Source: Streptomyces tagetis
GTDB lineage: Bacteria; Actinomycetota; Actinomycetes; Streptomycetales; Streptomycetaceae
Direction of reading: 5' to 3'
Assembly (NCBI RefSeq): GCF_018069565.1
Contig: NZ_JAGPNL010000005.1
Span: forward strand, 1 to 64,000
DNA length: 64,000 nt
A program made the position numbers and the translations under genes. The notes below the pieces were generated by a model. It was not told where the DNA came from. It saw only the letters and a list, made by a program, of their open reading frames with translations, and did no database searches. The stretch's first letter is position 1; every line of letters starts with the position of its first letter. Positions 16,314 to 25,032 of the stretch are shown here, piece by piece.

Positions 16314-16505
16314 ATGGACGGCATCACCTGGGAAGAGCCCTTCTGCGGTGAGGGAGCCAGTTGCTTCCGGCTGGGCACCGACGCGGACGGGAACGCCTAC
16401 ATCGCCATAGCCGGCGAGGAGGACACCTACCTCACCGACAGCCGGGACGCGCTGCGCCGCATGATCCTGGAGATCAAGGCAGGCAAGGCCGACCACCTGC
16501 TGTGA
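16314..16505 (+). CDS. small DUF397-like partner protein
   Basis: A 63-residue acidic protein (MDGITWEEPFCGEGASCFRL start) with WEEPFCGEG and a YLTDSRDALRRMI helix, similar to DUF397 proteins that accompany DUF5753 XRE regulators. ATG 16314 follows GAGGAGA. Its expected regulator survives only as the relic just upstream, so this is probably an orphan gene. Confidence 0.65.
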   Translation: MDGITWEEPFCGEGASCFRLGTDADGNAYIAIAGEEDTYLTDSRDALRRMILEIKAGKADHLL

Positions 16506-16597
16506 CGTCCGCCACCACGTCCGGATGAAACATTTCCCCGGCCCCACCGCATCGATGGGGTGAAGGCGGTACCGGACGAGCACGGGGGGCGCGTCGC

Positions 16598-17107
16598 ATG
16601 AGGCGGGCGCGGGCGGACGAGTACGGCGAGTTCGCGGAGGCGCGGGCCGGGCATCTGTACCGGTCCGCGTGTCTGATGACCGCCGGGGACACGCACCTGG
16701 CCGAGGATCTCGTACAGGAGACCCTCGGGCGGCTGTACGTCCGCTGGGGGCACGTCTCCCGGGTGGAGAACCCGGCCGCGTACGCGCAGACCGTGCTCAC
16801 CCGGGTCTTCCTCGCCCACCGTAGGCGGCGCGGCAACGGGGAGCGGGCGACGGACGTGTTCCCCGATCTGCCCGGTGCCCCCGACGGGGACGCGCCGCTG
16901 CGGCTGACGCTGCTGGACGCGCTCGCCCGGCTGCCCGCCAAGGACCGGGCCGTCATCGTGCTGCGGTACTGGGAGGACCGGTCCGTCGAGCAGACCGCCG
17001 ACGTGCTGAACGTCAGCTCGGCGGCCGTACGGACGCGGTGCTCGCGGGCGCTCGGCCGGCTGCGGGGGCTGCTCGGCGAGGAACTCTCCGAGTACGCGGG
17101 CCGGTGA
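16598..17107 (+). CDS. SigE-family ECF RNA polymerase sigma factor
   Basis: A 169-residue sigma factor. Region 2 (YRSACLMTAGDTHLAEDLVQ) and region 4 (LPAKDRAVIVLRYWEDRSVEQ then a helix-turn-helix) are intact and the length is typical. It is followed 55 bp later by a membrane protein gene that probably encodes its regulator or a target. ATG 16598 has only a weak ribosome site. Confidence 0.9.
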   Translation: MRRARADEYGEFAEARAGHLYRSACLMTAGDTHLAEDLVQETLGRLYVRWGHVSRVENPAAYAQTVLTRVFLAHRRRRGNGERATDVFPDLPGAPDGDAPLRLTLLDALARLPAKDRAVIVLRYWEDRSVEQTADVLNVSSAAVRTRCSRALGRLRGLLGEELSEYAGR

Positions 17108-17162
17108 CGGCCGCTTCCCGCCTTCGTCCCTCGTCTCCTCACCTTGGAAAGGGTGGTTCGCC

Positions 17163-18434
17163 ATGCCCGAGAGCCGGGCCCAGGAACCCTTCGAGGACCG
17201 GTTGTCCGCCGCCTTGCGCGACACCGGCGACCGCTTCGACGCCGACCGGGCCGCGCTGGCCGCCGGTGGTCTCGCCCGAGGACACCGGACCCGGCTGCGG
17301 CGGCGGGCCGGAGTGCTCGGCGGGGCGGCCGGGATCGCGCTGATCGGGGTCGGCGGGGCGCTCTTGCTGCCGGGTGGGGGCGACTCCGCCGGGGCGCGGC
17401 AGACACCCGCCGCGGCGCTCACGAGCAGTACCGTCCCCAGTCCTTCCGCCGCCTACTCCGGTGACGATCTGCTCCGGGCGCTCAAGGGCCTCCTGCCCGA
17501 GGGCGCGGTCGGCCAGGAGGAGGCGCAGGGTCCGGGCCCGGGTCCGGGACTCCCGCCGTACGCGCGGCTCGTGTTCGACGACGGCAAGGGCGCGGCGGCC
17601 GTCGGCGTCGGGCTCGGCCGGGTGGAGCCGGGCAGCCGGGAGGTCCGGGAGCTGACCACCTGCCCGGACCGGACGTTCGTCGCGTACGACGCCTGCACCA
17701 CCCGCCGGCTGGCCGACGGCTCGCTGCTCATGGTGTTCCAGGGCTACGAGTACCCCGACCGGCGGGTGGACACCAAGTGGTGGTCGGCGGAACTGGTCAC
17801 GGCCCGGGGGCAGCACGTGACGGTGAACGAGTGGAACTCCCCGGCGGAGAAGGACGCCCCGATCACGCGGGACCGGCCGCCGCTGTCCCCGGCCGAGCTG
17901 GAGAAGATCGCCACCGCCGACGTGTGGCGGCGGGTCGTCGACGCGATTCCCGGGGAGCCGGAGGCCGGGGAGGAGGCGGGGGCCTCGGCGACGCCGAGCC
18001 GGATGCCGGAGCCGTCGGGCGAGGGTATCGCCGAGGCGTTCTTGTCGCTGATGCCCGAGGGGCTCGACGTCGTCACGAAGGGCGCCCAGGAGACGGGCTA
18101 CGCCTACCTCGTCGTCGACGACGGCAAGGGCCGCAGCCTCGTACAGGTCAACGTGCAGCCCGACATGCGTGATTCCCGGGACGAACTCTACGGCGACGCC
18201 GAGAGGCGGCCCGACGGCACCCTGGTCGCCACGTCGCAGGGGCCCGGCGAGAAGGGCGGCGCCGGGGTCGTGATGTGGACGGTCGACACCATGCGGACCG
18301 ACGGCCGGCGCGTCGTGATCAGCGCGTTCAACACCGGCGCCCAGCACCAGGAAGCCACCCGGCAGGCCCCGGCGCTGACCATGGAGCAGCTTGAGGAGAT
18401 GGCGCTCAGCCCGCGGTGGACGCGGGTGCGGTAG
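17163..18434 (+). CDS. single-span membrane protein, probable partner of the sigma factor
   Basis: A 423-residue protein: cytoplasmic N-terminus (about 1-55) with an acidic start, one membrane helix (AGVLGGAAGIALIGVGGALLL), then a large outside part with two related halves, each containing LLPEG/LMPEG, VVDDGKG or VFDDGKG, and a DGSL/DGTL segment. It looks like an internal duplication. SigE-type sigma genes are often followed by such anti-sigma-like proteins; no zinc-binding anti-sigma motif is visible. GGAAAGG precedes the ATG. Confidence 0.75.
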   Translation: MPESRAQEPFEDRLSAALRDTGDRFDADRAALAAGGLARGHRTRLRRRAGVLGGAAGIALIGVGGALLLPGGGDSAGARQTPAAALTSSTVPSPSAAYSGDDLLRALKGLLPEGAVGQEEAQGPGPGPGLPPYARLVFDDGKGAAAVGVGLGRVEPGSREVRELTTCPDRTFVAYDACTTRRLADGSLLMVFQGYEYPDRRVDTKWWSAELVTARGQHVTVNEWNSPAEKDAPITRDRPPLSPAELEKIATADVWRRVVDAIPGEPEAGEEAGASATPSRMPEPSGEGIAEAFLSLMPEGLDVVTKGAQETGYAYLVVDDGKGRSLVQVNVQPDMRDSRDELYGDAERRPDGTLVATSQGPGEKGGAGVVMWTVDTMRTDGRRVVISAFNTGAQHQEATRQAPALTMEQLEEMALSPRWTRVR

Positions 18435-18467
18435 CCCTGCCGGGCGGCGGGGGGCGGCGCAACGCGG

Positions 18468-18498
18468 TACGACCGGTGGGCGGGGGCCACCGGCCGTA
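18468..18498. terminator. bidirectional terminator between convergent genes
   Basis: CCGGTGG (18473-18479) pairs with CCACCGG (18487-18493) around a 7-nt loop. The stem continues past one mismatch with TACG/CGTA, and GCGG/CCGC lie further out. It sits between the ends of the 17163 and 18518 genes. Confidence 0.7.
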
Positions 18499-18517
18499 TG
18501 CCGCGGTGTCGGAGGGG

Positions 18518-19228
18518 CTACTCCTTGGCGGAGGCGGTCTCCTCTGGGTCCTTGGCGGCCTCGGCGGCCTCGGCGGCCTCGGCGGCCTTGGAGTCCTCGG
18601 CGTCTTTGGTGTCCTCGGCGTCCACGACGTCCTCAGGGGCCTCGGCCGTGTCCGGCTCCGGCTCCGGCTCCGGCTCGCCGGATTCCTCGCCGTCGTCGAA
18701 GTACGCGTCCAGTACCGCGTCGAGGTCGGACTCCCACTGGGCGAACCGGCCGCGGGAGTCGGCGTCGATCTCGATGGGGTACCAGCGGCGGTCCGGCGTG
18801 TGCACCGTGACGGTGAACCGCTTGCCGAAGCGCGGCGTCTCCGTCTCGACCGCCCCGATCTCGTCCCAGCGGAACTCGCACTCCTGGTCGTCGAGGGCGA
18901 GCCGGACGCCGCGGTGGTCGGCGGTGATCCGGGCGCGGCGGTCGGCGGCCTCGAAGACGGGTCCGTCGACCGGTTCCGCCTCCGGTGTGCCGTCCTCCCC
19001 GGGCGCGTCCGCGGAGTCCGCCGGGTCGTCCGCCGGGTCGGCCGCGGCGGCCGGTGCGGGGGCGGTGTCGTCGGCCTCTCCGGGCTTCGGCACCGCCTCG
19101 CGCGGCTCCGCTTCCTCCGTGGGCTTCGCGTCCTGCGGCGTTGCGGGGCCCGTGATGCCGGGGACGAACGCCGGGTCGGCCGCGGCGCCCGTCAGGGGCT
19201 GGATGCTGGGTCCTATGCGCTGTTCCAC
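18518..19228 (-). CDS. acidic PH-like domain protein
   Basis: A 236-residue protein: Pro/Ala/Glu-rich N-terminal half, then a compact beta domain (about 95-170; GVRLALDDQECEFRWDEIGA and RRWYPIEIDADSRGRF) resembling bacterial PH-like folds, then a Glu/Asp/Ala tail with an EAAEAAEAAEA repeat. Cytoplasmic, function unknown. The GTG start at 19228 has no ribosome site, but CATACT lies 6 nt upstream, fitting a leaderless transcript. Confidence 0.7.
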   Translation of the reverse strand: MEQRIGPSIQPLTGAAADPAFVPGITGPATPQDAKPTEEAEPREAVPKPGEADDTAPAPAAAADPADDPADSADAPGEDGTPEAEPVDGPVFEAADRRARITADHRGVRLALDDQECEFRWDEIGAVETETPRFGKRFTVTVHTPDRRWYPIEIDADSRGRFAQWESDLDAVLDAYFDDGEESGEPEPEPEPDTAEAPEDVVDAEDTKDAEDSKAAEAAEAAEAAKDPEETASAKE

Positions 19229-19395
19229 GCGGGAAGTATGGACGACGTTCCTGTGCCGGGAACAGTCAGCGCTCCCTTCACCCCCTTTGGTACCACTCCG
19301 AGTTGTCCGGATGACGCCGGGACGGCGCACGCGCGCCCCTGTTCGCGCGCGGCACCGCCGGTCCGGCCGCCCGGACCCGGACCGGGCCCGTACTA

Positions 19396-20877
19396 CTACA
19401 CGAAGAGGCTGAGCAGCGCCGCGACCAGGAAGCCGCCGACGGAGAGCACGCTCTCCAGCACGGTCCACGTCTTGAGGGTGTCGCGTTCGCTGATGCCGAA
19501 GTACTTGGCGACCATCCAGAAACCGCCGTCGTTGACGTGCGAGGCGAAGATGGAACCGGCCGAGATGGCCATGATGACGAGCGCGACGAACGCCTGGGAG
19601 TGGTCGCCCTCGGCCAGCAGCGGCGCCACGATGCCCGCCGTCGTCACGATGGCCACCGTCGCCGAGCCCTGGGCGACCCGCAGCACGACGGAGATCAGGT
19701 AGGAGAGGACGATCACCGGCAGGCCGACGTCGTTGAAGGTGTCGGAGAGGGCCTGGGCGACGCCGCTGGCCTTGAGGACGGCGCCGAAGACGCCGCCGGC
19801 GCCGACGACCAGCAGGATGTTGCCGACCGGCTTGAGCGAGGACGTCGAGACGGTCTCCAGCGACTTGCGGGACCAGCCGCGCCGGATGCCGAGCAGGTAG
19901 TAGGCGAGGAAGAGGGCGAGGGTCAGGGCGACGAAGGGGTTGCCGAAGAACTCGACGACCGAGCGGAGGGTGGAGGGTTCCAGGGCGATGGAGGAGAAGG
20001 TCGCGGCGAGGATGAGCAGCAGCGGGGTGCCGATGATGCCGAGGACGGTGCCCAGCGGGACCGGCGTCTCGCGCGGGGCGACACCGGCGCGGCGCTGCTC
20101 CTCGATGACGGCGCGGCGGGCCTCCTCGGCGGCCTCGACCATGTCCTGGGGGACGGCGACGAAGATGCGGCGGCCGATCCAGGCGGAGAACACCCAGGCG
20201 GCGAGGACGGCGGGGAGGCCGCAGACGACGCCCATGAGGATGACCCAGCCGAGGTCCACGTGGAGGAGTCCGGCGGCGGCCACCGGGCCGGGGTGCGGCG
20301 GCAGGAAGGCGTGGGTCATCGACAGCCCGGCCAGCAGCGGCAGGCAGTAGATCAGGACGGACTTGCCGGAGCGCTTGGCGGCGGCGTAGACGATGGGCGC
20401 GAGGACGAAGATGCCGACGTCGAAGAAGACCGGGATGCCGAAGATCAGGCCGGTCAGGCCCATGGCGAGCGGGGCCCGCTTCTCGCCGAAGAGGCCGAGC
20501 AGGCGGGAGGCCAGGACCTCGGCGCCGCCGCTGACTTCGAGGATGGCGCCGAGCATGGTGCCCAGGCCGATGATGATGGCGACGTGGCCGAGGATGCCGC
20601 CCATGCCGGACTCGATGGTGGAGACGGCGTCGGAGCGCTGGACGGTGCCGAAGAGTTCGGTGACGGAGAGTCCGGCGAGCAGGCCGACGGCTATGGAGAC
20701 CGCCAGCAGCGCGACGAACGGCTGGAGCCGCACCTTGATGATGAGGAAGAGGAGCAGGGCGATGCCGAGGGCGGCGACGGTGAGCAGGCCCGCCGTGCCG
20801 TCGATCAGCAGGAGCAGTCCGCCGGTGTGCGCCGGGGCGTCGGAGGCCGCGGCGAGCGGAAGGGTGGGAAGGGGCAT
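19396..20877 (-). CDS. GntP-family gluconate/organic acid permease
   Basis: A 493-residue polytopic membrane protein with about 12-14 helices. Family motifs include GFDVGIF-like (IPVFFDVGIFVLAPI), THAFLPPHPGP and SHVNDGGFWMVAKYFG near the C-terminus. It imports gluconate or related hydroxy-acids with protons. A PfkB-type kinase of 2-keto-3-deoxygluconate type is encoded nearby, so sugar-acid uptake is plausible, but the 42-bp repeat array separates it from that operon. Confidence 0.9.
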   Translation of the reverse strand: MPLPTLPLAAASDAPAHTGGLLLLIDGTAGLLTVAALGIALLLFLIIKVRLQPFVALLAVSIAVGLLAGLSVTELFGTVQRSDAVSTIESGMGGILGHVAIIIGLGTMLGAILEVSGGAEVLASRLLGLFGEKRAPLAMGLTGLIFGIPVFFDVGIFVLAPIVYAAAKRSGKSVLIYCLPLLAGLSMTHAFLPPHPGPVAAAGLLHVDLGWVILMGVVCGLPAVLAAWVFSAWIGRRIFVAVPQDMVEAAEEARRAVIEEQRRAGVAPRETPVPLGTVLGIIGTPLLLILAATFSSIALEPSTLRSVVEFFGNPFVALTLALFLAYYLLGIRRGWSRKSLETVSTSSLKPVGNILLVVGAGGVFGAVLKASGVAQALSDTFNDVGLPVIVLSYLISVVLRVAQGSATVAIVTTAGIVAPLLAEGDHSQAFVALVIMAISAGSIFASHVNDGGFWMVAKYFGISERDTLKTWTVLESVLSVGGFLVAALLSLFV

Positions 20878-20944
20878 GTGGGGGGTCCTCTGCTAAGGGA
20901 CATGAGGCTTTCGGGCAGGGGGGACCGCGGCACGGCACCCCGGG

Positions 20945-21207
20945 GTGCGCGGCGCCGTGCCGGGACAGGGGTACGGCGTACGTAAGGTGCCGGGCGCCGT
21001 GCCGCGACAGGGGTACGGCCTACGGGAGCCACGTGACGGCGTACCGCAACGGGCTGCGGTTCAAGCGAGGTCACGGTGCGGCATACCGCAACGGACCACG
21101 GCTCGAAGGGAGTCGCGGTGTGACGTACCGCAACGGGTCATGACGGGAAGGGAGTCGCGGCGCCAGGCACCGCGACAGGCCGTGGCGTACGACGGGCTGT
21201 CGGCCCG
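20945..21207. repeat. 42-bp tandem repeat array, 6 units
   Basis: Units aligned on the (T/C)(A/G)CCGCRACRGG-like core begin at 20958, 21000, 21042, 21084, 21126 and 21168, an exact 42-bp period with about 60-75% identity between neighbours. The array fills the whole gap between the GntP start and the RidA stop. Because 42 is a multiple of three, weak open frames arise on both strands; none has a supported start. Confidence 0.88.
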
Positions 21208-21618
21208 TCAGCTCAGGACGGCGAGGGCGTCGATCTCGACGAGGAGGCCCGCGGGCAGTCCGACGTAGACGGTGGTGCGGGCGGCGGGCGGCTGGGTGAG
21301 GGCCTGCTCCTCGAAGTAGGCGTTGTAGATCTCGTTCATCTCGGCGAAGTGGCCGACGTCGGTGAGGTAGACGCGGATCATCATCACGTCGTCCCAGCCG
21401 GCGCCGCCCTCCTCCAGGATCGCCTTGACGTTGGCGAGCGTCTGGAGGGTCTGCTCGCGCAGGCCGGGGCCGGCCGGGGTGGGGGCCTTGCCCTCCTCGT
21501 GCGGCAGGAAGCCGACCTGGCCGGCGACCTGGAGGATGTTGCCCTTGCGGACGCCGTGGGAGAACTTCGCCGGCGGGGCGGTGTGGGTGGCGGGGGTCAG
21601 GGCGGTCTTGTCGCTCAT
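21208..21618 (-). CDS. RidA/YjgF-family enamine/imine deaminase
   Basis: A 136-residue protein of normal length with QVAGQVGFLP, a VKAILEEGGAGWDDVMMIRV segment and the conserved Arg-Thr region PAARTTVYVGLPAG followed by LVEIDALA. RidA proteins hydrolyse reactive 2-aminoacrylate and related enamines released by PLP enzymes. ATG 21618 overlaps the IclR stop (ATGA). The neighbouring PLP-dependent D-amino-acid deaminase gives an obvious source of such intermediates. Confidence 0.88.
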   Translation of the reverse strand: MSDKTALTPATHTAPPAKFSHGVRKGNILQVAGQVGFLPHEEGKAPTPAGPGLREQTLQTLANVKAILEEGGAGWDDVMMIRVYLTDVGHFAEMNEIYNAYFEEQALTQPPAARTTVYVGLPAGLLVEIDALAVLS

Positions 21619-22388
21619 GCGGGGTCCTTGTCGGGATGGTGCGCGGGGGTCCTGCCGGAGTACTCGCCGCTGATGGCGTCGGCGGTGCGGCGCACCAGCG
21701 GGAGCAGGGTGAGGAGTTCCTCGGCGGTGACGACGACGTTCGGCGCGGAGACCGACATGGCGGCGACGACCCGGCCGTCGGCGCCCCGGACGGGCGCGGC
21801 GACACAGTTGATGGACTCCTCGTGGCCGCCGAGGTCGGTGGCCCAGCCCTGTTCGCGCACCCTGGCCAGCTCCTTGAGGAATGCGTCGGCGTGGGGGGTC
21901 GAACGGGCCGTGTAGAGGGGGTAGTCGAGCTTCTCCGCGAGGGCGCGGCGCTCGGCCTCGGGGAGGTCGGCGAGGAGCAGCTTGGCCACGGCGGCGACGG
22001 TGATGGCGACGGGTTTGCCGATCCGGGAGTACATGCGGACCGGGTAGCGGCTCTCCACCTTGTCGATGTAGAGGACCTCGTCCTCCTCGTGGACGGCGAG
22101 GTGGACGGTGTGGCCGCACTGCTCGTTGAGGCGGACGAGGTGGGGGTGGGCGATCTCGCGGACGTCGAGGTTCTCCATCGCCTCCTGGGCGAGGGCGATG
22201 AGCCGGGAGCCGAGGCGGTAGCGCTGGTCGGCCTGGCGGTAGACGAGGCCGTGGTCGTGGAGGGTGCGCAGCAGGCGCAGGGCGGTGGACTTGTGCACGC
22301 CGAGCCGGTCGGCGACCCGGCCGAGGTCGGCGGGGCCCTCGGCGAGCAGCGGCAGGATGCTGAGCGCGCGGTCGACGGTCTGGCTCAT
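21615..22388 (-). CDS. IclR-family transcriptional regulator
   Basis: A 257-residue regulator: winged HTH at the N-terminus (VDRALSILPLLAEGPADLGR then HKSTALRLLRTL) and a C-terminal ligand domain with GKPVAITVAAVAKLLLA, GWATDLGGHEESINCVAAPV and VVAAMSVSAP. It overlaps the kinase stop by ATGA. It probably controls this locus through the inverted repeat in the 23438-23572 divergent region. Confidence 0.9.
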   Translation of the reverse strand: MSQTVDRALSILPLLAEGPADLGRVADRLGVHKSTALRLLRTLHDHGLVYRQADQRYRLGSRLIALAQEAMENLDVREIAHPHLVRLNEQCGHTVHLAVHEEDEVLYIDKVESRYPVRMYSRIGKPVAITVAAVAKLLLADLPEAERRALAEKLDYPLYTARSTPHADAFLKELARVREQGWATDLGGHEESINCVAAPVRGADGRVVAAMSVSAPNVVVTAEELLTLLPLVRRTADAISGEYSGRTPAHHPDKDPA

Positions 22389-23437
22389 GGGGTGCGTACC
22401 TCCTCCTCGGCCCGGTCCGCGTGCGCGGGGTCGTCCTGGGTGGTCCAGCCGGGGCCGAGTCGCAGTCTCCCCCACGCGGTGTCGTCGAGGGCGGCGAGGC
22501 GGTCGGCGTGGTCGCGGGCGGGGGGCGTGGCGAGGTCGCCGGGGGCGGTGAGGGCGGCGGCGGCCATCAGGTGGCCGTGGCGCAGGCGGGCGCGCGGGGG
22601 CAGTCCGCGCAGGGTGGCGGAGAGGAACCCGGCGGCGAAGGCGTCGCCCGCGCCGACGGCGGCGACGACGTCGACGCGGAGGGCGGGGACGGTGACGGCG
22701 TGCGGTCCGTGGAAGGCGGTGGCGCCGGTGGCGCCCTGTTTGACGACGAGCACCTCGGGTTCGGGCAGGGCGGCGCGGACGGCCTCGGGGCCGTCCAGGC
22801 CCCATGCCTCGTCCTCGCCGACGAAGACCAGGTCGGCGCCGCGGGCCAGGTCGAGCAGGGCCCGGGGTCCGTCGGCGTCGCGCCACAGGGCGGGGCGGTG
22901 GTTGACGTCGAAGGAGACCAGGGGGCGGCCGGGGCGGCGGGCGGTCAGCTCGCGCGTCAGTTCCAGGCAGCCCGCGGAGAGCGCGGCGGTGATGCCGGAC
23001 AGGTGCAGGACGCGTCCGGCGCGGACCGCGTCGAGGTCGAGGGTGTCCGGCGACATGGCGGAGGCGGCCGATCCGGCGCGGTAGTAGGCGACTTCGTGGG
23101 CGTCGGTGGCGCGGTCCTGGGCGGTGCGGAAGTAGACGCCGGTGGGGCGGTCGGGGTCGCGGCGGACGGCGGAGGTGTCGACGCCGTAGGCGCCGATGGC
23201 CTCGACGAGGTGGTCGCCGAAGCCGTCCGCGCCGACCCGGCCGACCCAGCGGACGGAGTGTCCGGCGGCGGCCAGGGTGCAGGCCACGTTGGACTCGGCG
23301 CCGCCGATGCCCCGGTCGAAGGAGGGGACGTCGGCGAGGCGCCCGGGACGGGAGGGCAGGAAGGTGACCATGGACTCGCCGAGCGCGACGACGTCGACGA
23401 CGTCGGGGGCGGTGCTGCGGGCTCCGTCGGCGGTCAC
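22385..23437 (-). CDS. PfkB-family sugar kinase, KdgK-like
   Basis: A 350-residue kinase. N-terminal VVALGESMVTF and GGAESNVACTLA, and C-terminal VDVVAAVGAGDAFAAGF with the catalytic Asp in GAGDAF, define the ribokinase/PfkB family. The closest pattern is 2-dehydro-3-deoxygluconate kinase, but the substrate is not proven. GTG 23437 lies after GAGGAG. It is the first gene of the kinase-IclR-RidA operon. Confidence 0.85.
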   Translation of the reverse strand: MTADGARSTAPDVVDVVALGESMVTFLPSRPGRLADVPSFDRGIGGAESNVACTLAAAGHSVRWVGRVGADGFGDHLVEAIGAYGVDTSAVRRDPDRPTGVYFRTAQDRATDAHEVAYYRAGSAASAMSPDTLDLDAVRAGRVLHLSGITAALSAGCLELTRELTARRPGRPLVSFDVNHRPALWRDADGPRALLDLARGADLVFVGEDEAWGLDGPEAVRAALPEPEVLVVKQGATGATAFHGPHAVTVPALRVDVVAAVGAGDAFAAGFLSATLRGLPPRARLRHGHLMAAAALTAPGDLATPPARDHADRLAALDDTAWGRLRLGPGWTTQDDPAHADRAEEEVRTP

Positions 23438-23534
23438 GATGGTCTGGCTCCTCGTGGGTGGCGGGTCCCGGCTGCTCCGTTGACCGCGTGTTGGGCGAGA
23501 TGTTAGACAGCACTGAGCGATATACGCAATGACT

Positions 23535-23551
23535 GTTGCAGAGAATGCAAC
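23535..23551. promoter_or_regulatory. candidate IclR operator in divergent promoter
   Basis: GTTGCA-GAGAA-TGCAAC is a perfect 6-bp inverted repeat with 5-bp spacing. A further GCAA half-site at 23526 lies 10 bp to the left, giving three half-sites about one helical turn apart. It lies 22 bp before the deaminase ATG and about 100 bp before the kinase start. Confidence 0.6.
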
Positions 23552-23572
23552 TTCCCAGATCAGGGAGGCTCC

Positions 23573-24856
23573 ATGGCCCTCGACAACGGCTCCGAAGCGC
23601 TGGCGGCTCTGGCCGGGGAGCGCGTCGACCACCGCTTCAAGGGCCTTCCGCCGGATGCCTGGGGGCTGACCGTCGGCGAACTCGCCGCCCAGCGCCGGAA
23701 CCTGTTCACCGGCGGTTTCGCCACCCCGGTGCTGGCGCTCTCCGCCGAGCGCCTGGAGCACAACCTGCGGCTGATGGAGACCTACGCCGACCGGCACGGC
23801 CTCGCCTTCGCCCCGCACGGCAAGACCTCCATGGCCCCGCAGCTCTTCCACCGCCAGCTCGCGCACGGCGCCTGGGGCATCACCCTCGCCGTCCCCCACC
23901 AGGTGTGGGTGGCCCGCGCCTTCGGCATCCGGCGGATCTTCCTCGCCAACGAGCTGGTCGACGCCGCCTCCCTGGGCCGGCTCGCCGCCGAGCTGGCGGC
24001 CGACCCGGAGTTCCGCTTCGTCTGCTACGTCGACTCGGTACGCGGTGTGGAGCTGATGGACGCCGCGCTGGCCGGCACCGCCCGCCCGGTGGACGTCGTG
24101 GTCGAGCTGGGCGCCGGGGAGGGCGCCCGCACCGGGGCGCGCACCGAGGCGGAGTGCGCCCGGGTCGCCGACGCGGTGGCCGCCGCGCCGGCCCTGCGCC
24201 TGGTGGGGGTCGCCGGGTACGAGGGCGAGGTGCCGGACGCGGACCCGGAGCGGGTGCGGGCGTGGCTGCGGCGGCTGGTGGCGCTGGCCGCCGCCTTCGA
24301 CGCGGACGGGCGGTTCGCCGGGACGGGGCTGGACGAGATCGTGCTGAGCGCGGGCGGCAGCGCCTGGTTCGACGCGGTGGCCGACGTCTTCGCCGAGGTC
24401 CCGGCGCTCTCCCTGCCGGTGCTCAAGCTGCTGCGTTCGGGCGCCTACGTCTCGCACGACGAGGGCCACTACCGCGAGGTCACACCCTTCAACCGGGTCC
24501 CGGGGGAAGGCGCGCTGGAGCCGGCGTTCCGCCTGTGGGCGCAGGTGGTCTCACGGCCCACGCCCGAGCAGGCGTTCGCCAACGCGGGCAAGCGCGACGC
24601 CGCCTACGACCTGCACCTGCCGTCCGCCCGGGTGGTGCGCCGGGGCGGCGCCGAGCGCCCGGCCGACGGCGTCACGGTGACCGGCCTCTCCGACCAGCAC
24701 GCCTGGCTGCGCACCGAGCCGGGGACGGAGCTGGAGGTGGGCGACTGGGTCGGCCTCGGGCTGTCCCACCCGTGCACGTCCTTCGACAAGTGGCAGCTCG
24801 TCCCGGTCGCCGAGGCCGACGGGACGGTCGTGGAGTACGTCCGCACGTTCTTCTGA
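23573..24856 (+). CDS. PLP-dependent D-amino-acid deaminase/dehydratase (D-serine dehydratase-like)
   Basis: A 427-residue fold-type III PLP enzyme. The N-terminal alanine-racemase-like barrel has the PLP Lys in FAPHGKTSMAPQ (about residue 84). The C-terminal domain ends with LGLSHPCTSFDKW, whose His (about 399) and Cys (about 401) match the zinc site of eukaryote-type D-serine dehydratases and D-threonine aldolases. It should convert a D-hydroxy- or D-amino acid to a keto acid plus ammonia, or cleave it. GGGAGG precedes the ATG. It is followed by an N-acyl-D-amino-acid deacylase gene that could supply its substrate. Confidence 0.85.
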   Translation: MALDNGSEALAALAGERVDHRFKGLPPDAWGLTVGELAAQRRNLFTGGFATPVLALSAERLEHNLRLMETYADRHGLAFAPHGKTSMAPQLFHRQLAHGAWGITLAVPHQVWVARAFGIRRIFLANELVDAASLGRLAAELAADPEFRFVCYVDSVRGVELMDAALAGTARPVDVVVELGAGEGARTGARTEAECARVADAVAAAPALRLVGVAGYEGEVPDADPERVRAWLRRLVALAAAFDADGRFAGTGLDEIVLSAGGSAWFDAVADVFAEVPALSLPVLKLLRSGAYVSHDEGHYREVTPFNRVPGEGALEPAFRLWAQVVSRPTPEQAFANAGKRDAAYDLHLPSARVVRRGGAERPADGVTVTGLSDQHAWLRTEPGTELEVGDWVGLGLSHPCTSFDKWQLVPVAEADGTVVEYVRTFF

Positions 24857-24952
24857 GCCGGGGCCCACAGCCGTCCCCGACCGGCCCCGGCGGCAAACCG
24901 TCCTCGTCCGCCCCGGCCCCACAGCCGTTCCCGTCCGCTTCGTCCCCGCCCC

Positions 24953-25016
24953 GATCCGGACGCCCCGCGATCCGGACACCCGCCGATCCGGACGCCCCCG
25001 CGATCCGTGTCCCCCA
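24953..25016. repeat. 16-bp tandem repeat, 4 units
   Basis: GATCCGGACRCCC-type units start at 24953, 24969, 24985 and 25002 in the 176-bp gap between the deaminase and deacylase genes. Confidence 0.75.
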
Positions 25017-25032
25017 GTGAAGGAGGTCCCCC

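Noticed and set aside
20945..21268. ORF over the 42-bp array with a 14-residue repeat
   Set aside because: No supported start, it overlaps the 3' end of ridA, and both strands are open only because of the period.
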